11,031 bases of DNA from Candidatus Anderseniibacteriota bacterium (lineage in GTDB: Bacteria > Patescibacteriota > Andersenbacteria > UBA10190): positions 1-11,031 of the forward strand of contig QIFI01000055.1 of assembly GCA_003229735.1 (NCBI GenBank). The letters run 5' to 3'. Position 1 is the stretch's first letter; each line of letters opens with the position of its first letter. Under the pieces are notes generated by a model. That model saw nothing but the letters and a program-made list of their open reading frames with translations. It made no database searches and was not told the DNA's origin. Below are positions 1 through 5,686 of this stretch, piece after piece. Position numbers and translations under genes: made by a program.

Positions 1-3
1 CCT

Positions 4-19
4 GCCCGCTTTAGCGGGC
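4..19. other. Short GC-rich hairpin at the left edge
   Basis: GCCCGCT and AGCGGGC form a perfect 7-bp stem around a 2-nt TT. Stems of this kind often belong to intrinsic terminators, but neither strand shows a clear T-run after it (plus strand continues TTATGAT). It may terminate a gene outside the window or belong to the adjoining repeat block. Confidence 0.3.
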
Positions 20-25
20 TTATGA

Positions 26-49
26 TAGGGAGAGGGTTAGGGAGAGGGT
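26..49 (+). repeat. Half copy of GC-rich palindromic repeat, type A
   Basis: The segment reads GGGAGAGGG, TTA, GGGAGAGGG. It matches the right arm and tail of the complete type A elements at 2468-2505 and 5530-5567 (GGGGAGAGGG followed by TTAGGGTGAGGGG) but lacks the left arm. It is followed about 29 bp later by an inverted type B element, the same layout as at 5530-5623. Confidence 0.6.
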
Positions 50-78
50 AAAAATAATATGCTTATAACATCCGCGTA

Positions 79-120
79 ACCCTCATCCCCCGCCCTTCTC
101 CCTATAAATAGGGAGAAGGG
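79..120 (-). repeat. GC-rich palindromic repeat, type B
   Basis: A perfect 13-bp inverted repeat (CCCTTCTCCCTAT at 93-105, its complement at 108-120, 2-nt centre) is preceded on the plus strand by a tail AACCCTCATCCCCCG. A second copy lies at 5586-5623 (CCCCTTATCCCCGCC, then an imperfect hairpin). It sits downstream of the gene ending at 160 and could also fold in that gene's 3' mRNA end, though no T-run follows. Confidence 0.7.
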
Positions 121-159
121 AGAGCGCCCTTAACCAGTGGGCGATTACTCCATCCGCCC

Positions 160-882
160 CTAAACCTGCTCAATAGTTTTTATCATTCGCCTGAATAATT
201 CTTCGCTAAATTCATCATCCTCCTTATTCACAAACACTATTTGTAATAATTTGTCTCCCCACGGAATAAATACTTGCACCAGCTCTCCATCTACCACCGC
301 CCCATCCGTCTCTCCAGTCAAATAAGCGCCTCCTAATTCCCCGGTTAGCCTTTCCAGCCTGGCTGTCACCCCCTCATATATTTGCTGGGCCTCAATCATC
401 ATCTCATCAATTGTTTCCCCTTCCACCACCTGCATTTCCACTGGCACCATTGGGTCATTTTCCGTCTCGGTCAAATCTATCTCCTTATTACTTACCATTA
501 ATATCCGACCCCTAATATCATCACGCTCTGCCGCTTGCCAACCTTCCGGATATTTAAAAATCAAGCCTAATTCTTGACTGGTATAAATCTGCCAATCTTC
601 AACCGATCCAAATTCCCCCCGATTATTCCTTATTCCTGACTGATCTTGCGCCGCTCCATTCTCTTCTAAACCAGCCGGTTCATTATTCACGGTTACTTTC
701 AAGTTTTCCGACACCACCCGGTTGCCCTTCCACCAGAACCAACCCGTCGCCCCCGCCAGCACCACCGCCAATACCACTATCACTCCCAAAAAAGTTTGGG
801 ACCTCTCCACCATCTGAAATCTCGCCTTCACCACCACTCTCTCCTTCTCTTTTCTTTCCCCCGGTTTCTCATTTTTCTCCAT
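160..882 (-). CDS. Membrane-anchored protein with PsbP-like C-terminal part
   Basis: The 240-residue protein has a charged N-terminus (residues 1-29, rich in K, R and E), one transmembrane helix at about 30-51 ending in aromatic residues (WFWW), a polar linker, and an outer domain starting near residue 97. That domain opens with a W-x-x-Y segment followed by GLIFKYPEGW, a signature of the PsbP/Mog1-like fold often seen in single-TM proteins of CPR bacteria, and continues as alternating strands to the C-terminus (IVFVNK, then a final helix). No catalytic residues are recognisable. The most likely topology is an N-in anchor with the domain outside the cell. The ATG at 882 has no strong Shine-Dalgarno. 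The gene follows the cupin gene on the same strand, 53 bases away across a hairpin at 895-925. Function unknown; the fold assignment rests on the YPEGW motif alone. Confidence 0.75.
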   Translation of the reverse strand: MEKNEKPGERKEKERVVVKARFQMVERSQTFLGVIVVLAVVLAGATGWFWWKGNRVVSENLKVTVNNEPAGLEENGAAQDQSGIRNNRGEFGSVEDWQIYTSQELGLIFKYPEGWQAAERDDIRGRILMVSNKEIDLTETENDPMVPVEMQVVEGETIDEMMIEAQQIYEGVTARLERLTGELGGAYLTGETDGAVVDGELVQVFIPWGDKLLQIVFVNKEDDEFSEELFRRMIKTIEQV

Positions 883-894
883 ACTATCATTCTA

Positions 895-925
895 TCACTA
901 TTTTTCTGCCGACAGTAAATAGTGA
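895..925 (-). other. Inverted repeat between the cupin gene and the PsbP-like gene
   Basis: TCACTATTT (895-903) pairs with AAATAGTGA (917-925), and an inner CTG/CAG stem (906-908, 913-915) extends it, with only a TT/T bulge and a 4-nt loop. On the minus strand it lies 12 nt upstream of the ATG at 882 and 10 nt past the cupin stop codon. No T-run follows, so it is a poor intrinsic terminator. An mRNA 5' hairpin of the downstream gene, an mRNA-stabilising 3' stem or an operator are all possible. Confidence 0.5.
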
Positions 926-935
926 CTATACCACT

Positions 936-1337
936 CTATTCCGTCGTCTGACCATCAAATTCCAGCTCATCTTCCAAAGCCTCCTCTCGTGTCGCCCTCT
1001 TCACCCCATCCTGATGATGCGGCGGAGAATAAATAGTATATAGTTTCAAATCTTCATTTTCCGACGTATTCATCACATTATGCCTACCCCCCGCCGGCAC
1101 TACTACCGCGTCCCCATCTACCACTTTATATTCTGTCTCATCCACTACAACCTTTCCTTTTCCCTTCTCAAACCTGAAAAATTGATCCCCATCTTCATGT
1201 ACCTCCATCCCAATTTCCTCCCCCGGCTTTAATGACATCAACACCAGCTGACTATGCCCCGCAGTATATAACACCTGGCGAAAATCACTATTTTCCTTAG
1301 TTAAATCTTCTATTTTCCCTTTATATCCTTCTTTCAT
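936..1337 (-). CDS. Single-domain cupin protein (mannose-6-phosphate isomerase-like family)
   Basis: 133 residues, one cupin barrel. Cupin motif 2 matches the consensus exactly: G75-x5-P81-x-G83-x2-H86-x3-N90. Motif 1 is divergent: where the classical motif has HxH and a later Glu, this protein has E45-V-H47 and Q52, so metal could be held by E45, H47, Q52 and H86, or metal use may be altered. The final 30 residues are acidic. Small cupins of this type often lie near carbohydrate or stress genes, but the substrate cannot be read from the sequence and the neighbours do not suggest a pathway. The start is the ATG at 1337; GGGAG stands only 1 nt before it, unusually close for a ribosome binding site, so initiation may be atypical. 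The next in-frame Met (34) would remove the first strands. Probably cytoplasmic, since no signal peptide is visible. Confidence 0.85.
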   Translation of the reverse strand: MKEGYKGKIEDLTKENSDFRQVLYTAGHSQLVLMSLKPGEEIGMEVHEDGDQFFRFEKGKGKVVVDETEYKVVDGDAVVVPAGGRHNVMNTSENEDLKLYTIYSPPHHQDGVKRATREEALEDELEFDGQTTE

Positions 1338-1420
1338 ACTCCCAATATATCACTCTCTGCCCGGACTGCAAATCTGACCCGAAAAACCCATCCTTTGAAC
1401 TATTTCCAAAAAAATCTCTA

Positions 1421-2434
1421 CTATTTATCAACCACTACTCCCACCCCCGGATCAAATTCATCCTGAATATCCCCCACTAATCGCTCCAGCACATCTTCCA
1501 TGGTCACAAATCCAGCTATCACTCCCTCCTTATCCTGCGCCAACGCCGAATGCGCCCGCCGCATCCGCAGCAAACCAAACACCTCGTCCAATTTATCATC
1601 GATATCCACCACCACCGCCTGCCGCGCCAGCGTCCCGATCGCGTCATCCCGCCGATCAGAATTATTGGCCCTAAACACATCTTTCACATGCACCATCCCC
1701 ACCACATTTTGTTTACTCCCCTGATACACCGGAAACCGGGAATAATCAGAAGTCGCCAAAAAATGAGCAATTTGAGATATCTCCGCCTCTCCATCCACCA
1801 TCACAGCCTCCTTGTATGGAATCATAATCTTTCGCACTTTCGTATCATTAAACTTAAACAGCCGCTCTATAAAATCCCGCTCATATGCCTCCGTCGAACC
1901 CTCCTCTAATCCAATTCTAAGCAAGGTGCTTATCTCATCCTCAATCCCCATTGTCGCCTGATGCTCCCCCGGCATCATCTTCACAATCGCCTTACTCAAA
2001 AATTCCAGCACCACCACCAGCGGCCACAACACATACAACAAAACCAACAGCGGACGAGCCGCCCACAAAGCAATCCTGTCCGCGTATGCTTGAGCCAAAG
2101 CCTTGGGAAATATCTCCCCAAACAGCAAAATCAAAAATGTTACTATCCCCGTAGCCACTCCCACTCCTTTCGACCCTACTAAACCAATCGTTATATCCGT
2201 CGCCAGCGCCGCCGCGTAAATATTTACTATATTATTCCCGATTAAAATCGTCACCAGTAAACGATGCGGGCTGGCCTTCAATTTAACCACCGCCCGGGAC
2301 CGCGCGTTCTTCTGCCGTTCTATCTTCTTCACTGCCGCCCGGCTCAAAGAAAATAAAGCGATCTCCGCCCCCGAAAACATTCCGGACAACGCAAATAAGA
2401 CTATAAACACCACTATTATTAATATCCCTGACAT
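1421..2434 (-). CDS. CNNM/CorC-family membrane protein (DUF21 plus CBS pair)
   Basis: From the ATG at 2434 the protein has 337 residues; the frame stays open to a TTG at 2452, but the ATG begins right at the first hydrophobic helix and is preferred. The N-terminal half is a DUF21 (CNNM transmembrane) domain: SGMFSGAE near residues 17-24, the conserved G66-N67-N68 and the G106-E-I-F-P-K111 signature, with about four helices up to residue 150. A Bateman module of two CBS repeats follows (about 200-320; MIPYKE, FPVYQG, GFVTMEDVLE). The chain ends at DEFD plus about ten residues, so the C-terminal CorC/HlyC transporter-associated domain found in most homologues (usually over 400 residues) is absent. 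Family members are linked to Mg2+ or Na+ transport and to haemolysin-like phenotypes; here the role in divalent-cation balance is inferred from family only. It is likely to act in the cytoplasmic membrane with CBS domains sensing adenine nucleotides. Confidence 0.9.
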   Translation of the reverse strand: MSGILIIVVFIVLFALSGMFSGAEIALFSLSRAAVKKIERQKNARSRAVVKLKASPHRLLVTILIGNNIVNIYAAALATDITIGLVGSKGVGVATGIVTFLILLFGEIFPKALAQAYADRIALWAARPLLVLLYVLWPLVVVLEFLSKAIVKMMPGEHQATMGIEDEISTLLRIGLEEGSTEAYERDFIERLFKFNDTKVRKIMIPYKEAVMVDGEAEISQIAHFLATSDYSRFPVYQGSKQNVVGMVHVKDVFRANNSDRRDDAIGTLARQAVVVDIDDKLDEVFGLLRMRRAHSALAQDKEGVIAGFVTMEDVLERLVGDIQDEFDPGVGVVVDK

Positions 2435-2467
2435 ATCTTCATCATACAGCAATCAAGCCGGCCAAAT

Positions 2468-2505
2468 CCCCTCTCCCCTCATGGGGAGAGGGCTAGGGTG
2501 AGGGG
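2468..2505 (+). repeat. GC-rich palindromic repeat, type A
   Basis: A 38-bp element: CCCTCTCCCC and GGGGAGAGGG form a 10-bp stem around TCAT, followed by the tail CTAGGGTGAGGGG. It is identical at 35 of 38 positions to 5530-5567. It fills most of the gap between the CNNM-family gene and the nuclease gene. The three differences fall in the loop (2) and the tail (1), so the stem is preserved, as expected for a mobile or selected palindromic repeat. Confidence 0.8.
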
Positions 2506-2521
2506 TCATGTTAATCACCTC

Positions 2522-3271
2522 CTACTTCTCATACCCGGCCCGAGCATTCCAAAAAGCACAGTGATCACATTCTTCACCGGAGTCCGGAATCTCTTCACTT
2601 TCCAGACATGCTTTGATTCTTTTCAAAGTGTCTTCCACCCAGGCATCATCACCCTGATAAGAAATTAAATTCACATCAAAATCGATCCGCTTATCGAACG
2701 CTTCCCGATCCAGCTTCCCCGTACAATAAACAAAGTAGCCGGTATTAGAAACCTTAAGACCATTTTGTCTAAGTAACCACTGATACACCTCCATCTGCCG
2801 CTTATACCCATCCTGCCATTCCTTATCTAATTCAGTCACCGCCTCTTCTTTCGCCGTCGCCTTATAATCAACCACTATATATTCATCATCCTTATTGATC
2901 CACAGATCATCAATCGCGCCCGTCACCAGCATGCCCGTGGCTTCATGCAAATGCTTTACGCCCCCAAAATTTCGCCGCCACTCATCTAACTCATCGTGAG
3001 CCGCGGGTCTCACGTCAATGCCATATTCTTTCTGCAGGGGATGTTGCTCCCCCTTGGCCCGATGAATATCAAACTCCTGCTTAAGCAAATGATCCACCGC
3101 GCTATTTAAGGTAAATGGATAGCCCGGCGGCCGTTTTGTTCCTAATTTATTATCAATATAAAAACACCTGGGACATCCTAAAAACAAATCAATCTTCGAC
3201 CGGGATAGTTTCCACTGATCCCCGCCATAATTCCAAGCCTCCCCTCGATGCGGATTATAATATTCAGACAT
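2522..3271 (-). CDS. PD-(D/E)XK nuclease, RecB/Cas4-like, with paired CxxC motifs
   Basis: From ATG 3271 the protein has 249 residues (a TTG at 3289 would add six; GGGTGAT upstream of the ATG is a plausible ribosome binding site). The order of motifs is that of RecB-like PD-(D/E)XK nucleases: an opening S-x-S-K-I-D-x-F-L-x-CPRCFY segment (C33, C36), a helix with H61, core acidic D121 in GAIDD, the D135-Y-K137 catalytic strand, and Q159-x3-Y163 in the following helix. Near the end lies C235-D-H-C238. Together C33, C36, C235 and C238 resemble the cysteines that close a Fe-S cluster or zinc site in Cas4 and AddB nucleases. No helicase domain is fused and no cas genes are near, so a stand-alone DNA repair or DNA-processing role is more likely than CRISPR adaptation. 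All catalytic positions appear intact. Confidence 0.85.
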   Translation of the reverse strand: MSEYYNPHRGEAWNYGGDQWKLSRSKIDLFLGCPRCFYIDNKLGTKRPPGYPFTLNSAVDHLLKQEFDIHRAKGEQHPLQKEYGIDVRPAAHDELDEWRRNFGGVKHLHEATGMLVTGAIDDLWINKDDEYIVVDYKATAKEEAVTELDKEWQDGYKRQMEVYQWLLRQNGLKVSNTGYFVYCTGKLDREAFDKRIDFDVNLISYQGDDAWVEDTLKRIKACLESEEIPDSGEECDHCAFWNARAGYEK

Positions 3272-3326
3272 ACAGTAAGTATCACCCAATCATACAAACA
3301 TCACCACCCAGATAAGCACGTCTAAT

Positions 3327-3350
3327 AAAAAAGGGACGACGCTTCGCCCC
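3327..3350 (-). terminator. Rho-independent terminator after the RusA-like gene cluster
   Basis: On the minus strand GGGGCGA, loop AGCG, TCGTCCC form a 7-bp stem with one G-U pair, followed by TTTTTT. It lies 33 bases past the stop codon at 3383 and before the nuclease start at 3271, so it ends transcription of the 4602-3383 cluster and separates it from the nuclease gene. Confidence 0.85.
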
Positions 3351-3382
3351 ATATATTAACTGATATTCATCCTCCTCCCCAA

Positions 3383-3820
3383 CTAGATTTCCGTCATCTT
3401 CCGATACCACTCCACAATTTCTCCTCCTATCATCCATCCTAATTCAATCTCCCCGTTGTCCGTTCTATCTATAGCTAAACCTTCATCCTGCACCGCCCGT
3501 AATTCATTTCCCCCTGTATGCCGACATCCCGTAAAATATACTCTCCCGACTAATACCTCTCCGGCCGTCAGTTTCTCTATTTCCTGTCTAAACTCTTGTT
3601 GATCAAATAAATACAGTAAATTATCCCCCGCTGGTAACCACGGCAGGCCCTGCCTATAATCCGGCTCACCTTGTCGCCTGGGATGATCTTGATACCAAAA
3701 AGTATCCCTGCTCACTCCATCATCAAACACATACAGCCAATGATATTCCTGATCCGTGCTGTGTATGCCCTGCCACTCTATCTCCTGCAATTCCTTCAAT
3801 ATTCTGCCAACGGCATCCAT
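3383..3820 (-). CDS. Acidic unknown protein of 145 residues
   Basis: I do not recognise the family. The protein is acidic and rich in Trp and Tyr (YHWLYVFDDG near residues 26-35, WYRKMTEI at the C-terminus), has no predicted membrane segment or signal peptide, and contains a single Cys in a GCRHTGG loop. The start is supported by AGGAGA six bases before the ATG at 3820. It follows the RusA-like gene by 92 bases, and the first terminator comes after it, so it is probably co-transcribed with the resolvase and the small basic protein. It could be a partner or an inhibitor in the same element, but nothing in the sequence shows that. Confidence 0.7.
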   Translation of the reverse strand: MDAVGRILKELQEIEWQGIHSTDQEYHWLYVFDDGVSRDTFWYQDHPRRQGEPDYRQGLPWLPAGDNLLYLFDQQEFRQEIEKLTAGEVLVGRVYFTGCRHTGGNELRAVQDEGLAIDRTDNGEIELGWMIGGEIVEWYRKMTEI

Positions 3821-3870
3821 AGCTATCTCCTGACTGATTTAGAGAGTTTAATAAATACAAAGAACGCCCC

Positions 3871-3894
3871 CTATACATACTCTTGCCAATCCAT
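3871..3894 (-). CDS. Seven-codon leader ORF or remnant of a small gene
   Basis: Just after the RusA-like stop codon a strong Shine-Dalgarno (GGAGG, 3903-3907) stands eight bases before an ATG at 3894. The frame encodes MDWQEYV and then meets TAG (3871-3873). Beyond that TAG the same frame is open for 15 more codons (GAFFVFIKLSKSVRR) and stops at 3823-3825, two bases before the next gene's ATG. It may be a translated leader, or a short gene broken by one nonsense mutation. A weak promoter-like pair (TTGACG 3897-3902, 17-bp spacer, TATGTA 3874-3879) overlaps it on the same strand. Confidence 0.3.
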   Translation of the reverse strand: MDWQEYV

Positions 3895-3912
3895 CCCGTC
3901 AACCTCCCCTCA

Positions 3913-4425
3913 CTATAATAATCCCTGCTTCTTCAGATCATGAAAAAGCGTTACCGACCGCACGATACCGGATATTTTCAACGCGTCTACTTCTTTATTG
4001 CCACGCAACTCTTTGATAGCCACATATCCAAAATTCTGCGATACCTTCAAATCCATTTTCTTTCCCGCCAGCAGTGTCCTCACCTGACTATCATCCCGAT
4101 AAAATCTATCCTTTAAAACATCAAGAATGGTCTTGCTTATATTATCGATATCTCGTCGTCGATACTCCTTATTTCCAGCAAAATACTGAATGATAAACAC
4201 AAATACATCATTGTCCGTCGAAAACTGCTCATTCTCCCGTAAATCAATATCAAGCTGTCTACCTATCTCTTTCCGAAATTGGACTAATTCTTGTTTCTCC
4301 ATCACCCGCACTTTCTTATCGTGGACACCACCGCGAAAAGCTTCCTGCGTAGCCGGAATTATCCTGCCTGTACCGAATTGGAAATCAATACTGGTTGGCG
4401 CGATCCGCTTCTTCCCTCGCGCCAT
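3913..4425 (-). CDS. RusA-like Holliday junction resolvase
   Basis: 170 residues. The region RRRDIDNISKTILD (89-102) plus YRDDSQV (109-115) matches the RusA family active site: acidic D92 and D94 in DxDN, a conserved Lys four residues after D94 (K98), and D111/D112 in the RDDxQV motif, corresponding to D70, D72, K76 and D91 of E. coli RusA. RusA enzymes cut four-way DNA junctions as dimers and in E. coli come from a cryptic prophage. The N-terminal 40 residues are basic and not part of the usual RusA core (about 120 residues), so this is a somewhat long member. The start ATG 4425 has AGGAG ten bases upstream, inside the end of the preceding small gene, whose stop lies 3 bases before this start; translation is probably coupled. 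It may be a housekeeping resolvase in a reduced genome or a phage-derived gene. Confidence 0.8.
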   Translation of the reverse strand: MARGKKRIAPTSIDFQFGTGRIIPATQEAFRGGVHDKKVRVMEKQELVQFRKEIGRQLDIDLRENEQFSTDNDVFVFIIQYFAGNKEYRRRDIDNISKTILDVLKDRFYRDDSQVRTLLAGKKMDLKVSQNFGYVAIKELRGNKEVDALKISGIVRSVTLFHDLKKQGLL

Positions 4426-4428
4426 ATC

Positions 4429-4602
4429 TTATTTTCTCCTGGCTGCCCTATTACCAGAAGTATAAAATGACACACCATCCTTAGTTCGAACTTTCTTAAC
4501 CGCTTCAAATGCAACTTTCTCACCTGACTTCGTATAAAACGCAACTCTCATCGGCTTACTTTTATATTTAGTAGCTATAAAATATACTTTTTTTCTTGGC
4601 AT
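4429..4602 (-). CDS. Small basic protein of unknown function, upstream of the RusA-like gene
   Basis: 57 residues from ATG 4602 (the frame is also open to a TTG at 4617, but the ATG follows immediately before PRKKVYF, a typical basic N-terminus). The protein is strongly basic (K/R at both ends, final NRAARRK) with predicted beta strands: two similar stretches, RVAFYTKSG near 19-27 and GVSFYTSG near 43-50, suggest a repeated hairpin. No metal-binding cysteines. I do not recognise the family. A basic strand-rich protein of this size next to a junction resolvase could bind nucleic acid, which is only a guess from composition and position. It is the first gene of the cluster ending at the terminator 3327-3350. 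Confidence 0.65.
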   Translation of the reverse strand: MPRKKVYFIATKYKSKPMRVAFYTKSGEKVAFEAVKKVRTKDGVSFYTSGNRAARRK

Positions 4603-4608
4603 ATCATT

Positions 4609-4636
4609 AATATACAACCACCATTAACAACTGCAA
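4609..4636 (-). promoter_or_regulatory. Possible promoter of the RusA-like cluster
   Basis: On the minus strand TTGCAG (4631-4636), a 16-bp spacer and TATATT (4609-4614) precede the ATG at 4602. If used, transcription would start at or within a base or two of the ATG, giving a leaderless mRNA, which fits the lack of a well-placed Shine-Dalgarno for this gene. The -35 match is weak. Confidence 0.3.
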
Positions 4637-4669
4637 TCCCCTAAAAAATATCCGATATCTCAAAGAATA

Positions 4670-5434
4670 TTAAACGTCCCCAGGCTCTCCCCCCATCTTA
4701 TCGAAAGCCCGCAATATCTCCAGCGGCACCGCGAATATCACCGTATTTGATTGATCCGAACTCAAATCATTAAGCGATTGCAGTGTCCGCAAATGCAAAG
4801 CGCCCCTTGACCGCCCTAAAATAGCCGCCGCCTTAGCCATATTTTCCGCCGCCGCCACTTCCCCCTGCGCCTTAATAATAACTGCCCGCCGCTCCCGCTC
4901 GGCTTCTGCCTGCTTGGCAATTGTCCGCTCCATATCATTCGGCAAAGCCACATCCTTTAGTTCAACATTATCAACTTTAATCCCCCAGGCATCACTCGCT
5001 TTGTCAACAATCTGCCTGATCCGCTCCGACACCTTATCCCGCGCCCCCAGCAGTTCATCCAATTCAACTTCCCCCACCACATTCCTCATCGTCGTTTGCG
5101 CCAATTGTGACACGGCATGGAAAAAATCCTCAACCTGCAAAATAGCTTTCTCGGCATCAACCACCTTGTAATATATAACCGCGTTAACACTCACCGATAT
5201 ATTATCTTTGGTAATCGCCTTCTGATCAGGCACATCCACCGCCTTCACCCGCATATCCACCTTAACCATGCTTTGAAAAACCGGAACCACCACCCGCCAA
5301 CCCGGCTTATTAATACCGGCAAACCTCCCCATCGTGAACATCACCCCCTGCTCATATTGATTCACCTGCCGCAAAACAGCCGCCAGCAGGCCAATCACCA
5401 CCGGAACTCCCACTGTCAACAAAAATGCTATCAT
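4670..5434 (-). CDS. Slipin (SPFH/band 7 family membrane protein)
   Basis: From ATG 5434 the protein has 254 residues; GGGG at 5440-5443, five bases before the ATG, decides this start over the TTG at 5464. One N-terminal membrane helix (about 2-21) is followed by the SPFH/band 7 domain (about 24-185: QYEQGVMFTMGRF, the YYKV strand, the VGEVELDELL helix), an Ala/Glu-rich coiled coil with the EAERERRA signature near 168-200, and the slipin C-terminal LRTLQSL helix with a final PLEIL strand. Length and order match prokaryotic slipins, which form oligomeric ring scaffolds in the membrane and are commonly paired with an NfeD-type protease. No nfeD gene lies within this window on either side, so this is an orphan slipin here. 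It is monocistronic by appearance: repeats lie upstream and a 67-base gap separates it from the next ATG. Confidence 0.9.
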   Translation of the reverse strand: MIAFLLTVGVPVVIGLLAAVLRQVNQYEQGVMFTMGRFAGINKPGWRVVVPVFQSMVKVDMRVKAVDVPDQKAITKDNISVSVNAVIYYKVVDAEKAILQVEDFFHAVSQLAQTTMRNVVGEVELDELLGARDKVSERIRQIVDKASDAWGIKVDNVELKDVALPNDMERTIAKQAEAERERRAVIIKAQGEVAAAENMAKAAAILGRSRGALHLRTLQSLNDLSSDQSNTVIFAVPLEILRAFDKMGGEPGDV

Positions 5435-5529
5435 AATATCCCCATTATGCTCCCCCACCCCCAAAAATCAACTAAACGCTCGTCGAGAATCGAAAACACC
5501 TAAACACTCCTTGAAAGAGTTTTTAAAAT

Positions 5530-5567
5530 CCCCTCTCCCCTCGAGGGGAGAGGGTTAGGGTGAGGGG
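5530..5567 (+). repeat. GC-rich palindromic repeat, type A
   Basis: A 38-bp element whose first part (5531-5554) is a perfect 24-bp palindrome (CCCTCTCCCCTC joined to its complement), followed by the tail TTAGGGTGAGGGG. It is 35/38 identical to 2468-2505. Together with the type B element at 5586-5623 it forms a tail-to-tail composite upstream of the slipin gene. Confidence 0.8.
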
Positions 5568-5585
5568 TGTTTTTAGCTCTATCGA

Positions 5586-5623
5586 CCCCCTTATCCCCGC
5601 CTTCTCCCTATCCAGAGAGAAGG
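5586..5623 (-). repeat. GC-rich palindromic repeat, type B, imperfect
   Basis: The tail CCCCTTATCCCCG leads into CCTTCTCCCT...AGAGAGAAGG, a 10-bp stem with one mismatch around a 4-base loop (5600-5623). Tail and left arm match the type B element at 79-120. It is inverted relative to the neighbouring type A element, 18 bp away. Confidence 0.65.
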
Positions 5624-5653
5624 AATTGACTAAGTTTTTAAACGCTCCCGATT

Positions 5654-5659
5654 TATAAT
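5654..5659 (+). promoter_or_regulatory. Possible -10 box of the small plus-strand membrane gene
   Basis: A perfect TATAAT lies 28 bases before the ATG at 5687. The best -35 hexamer, TTGACT at 5626-5631, is 22 bases upstream, too far for a standard sigma-70 promoter, so only the -10 element is proposed. Confidence 0.3.
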
Positions 5660-5686
5660 ATTGATAATCGTGATACACTACTTCCT

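Noticed and set aside
1500..2182. Several plus-strand open frames opposite the CNNM-family gene
   Set aside because: They overlap a well-supported gene on the other strand and translate to low-complexity His/Pro/Ser-rich sequence typical of antisense frames over G-rich coding DNA.
4645..4660. ATATCCGATAT hairpin after the slipin stop codon
   Set aside because: A 5-bp AT stem with a single-base loop is too weak to call a terminator, although a short T-run is present on the minus strand.
5117..5503. 128-codon plus-strand open frame opposite the slipin gene
   Set aside because: The translation is an Asn/His/Ile-rich string without domain features, and the minus strand encodes a complete slipin.
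5501..5526. ACTC...GAGTTTTT as a terminator on the plus strand
   Set aside because: Only a 4-bp stem and no plus-strand gene upstream that would need it.
1..5623. Repeated GC-rich units as a CRISPR array
   Set aside because: The units are palindromic, far apart, differ in orientation and have no regular spacers; they fit REP-type repeats.
5626..5659. TTGACT and TATAAT as a full sigma-70 promoter for the small plus-strand gene
   Set aside because: The spacer is 22 bases; only the -10 box is kept as a weak candidate.
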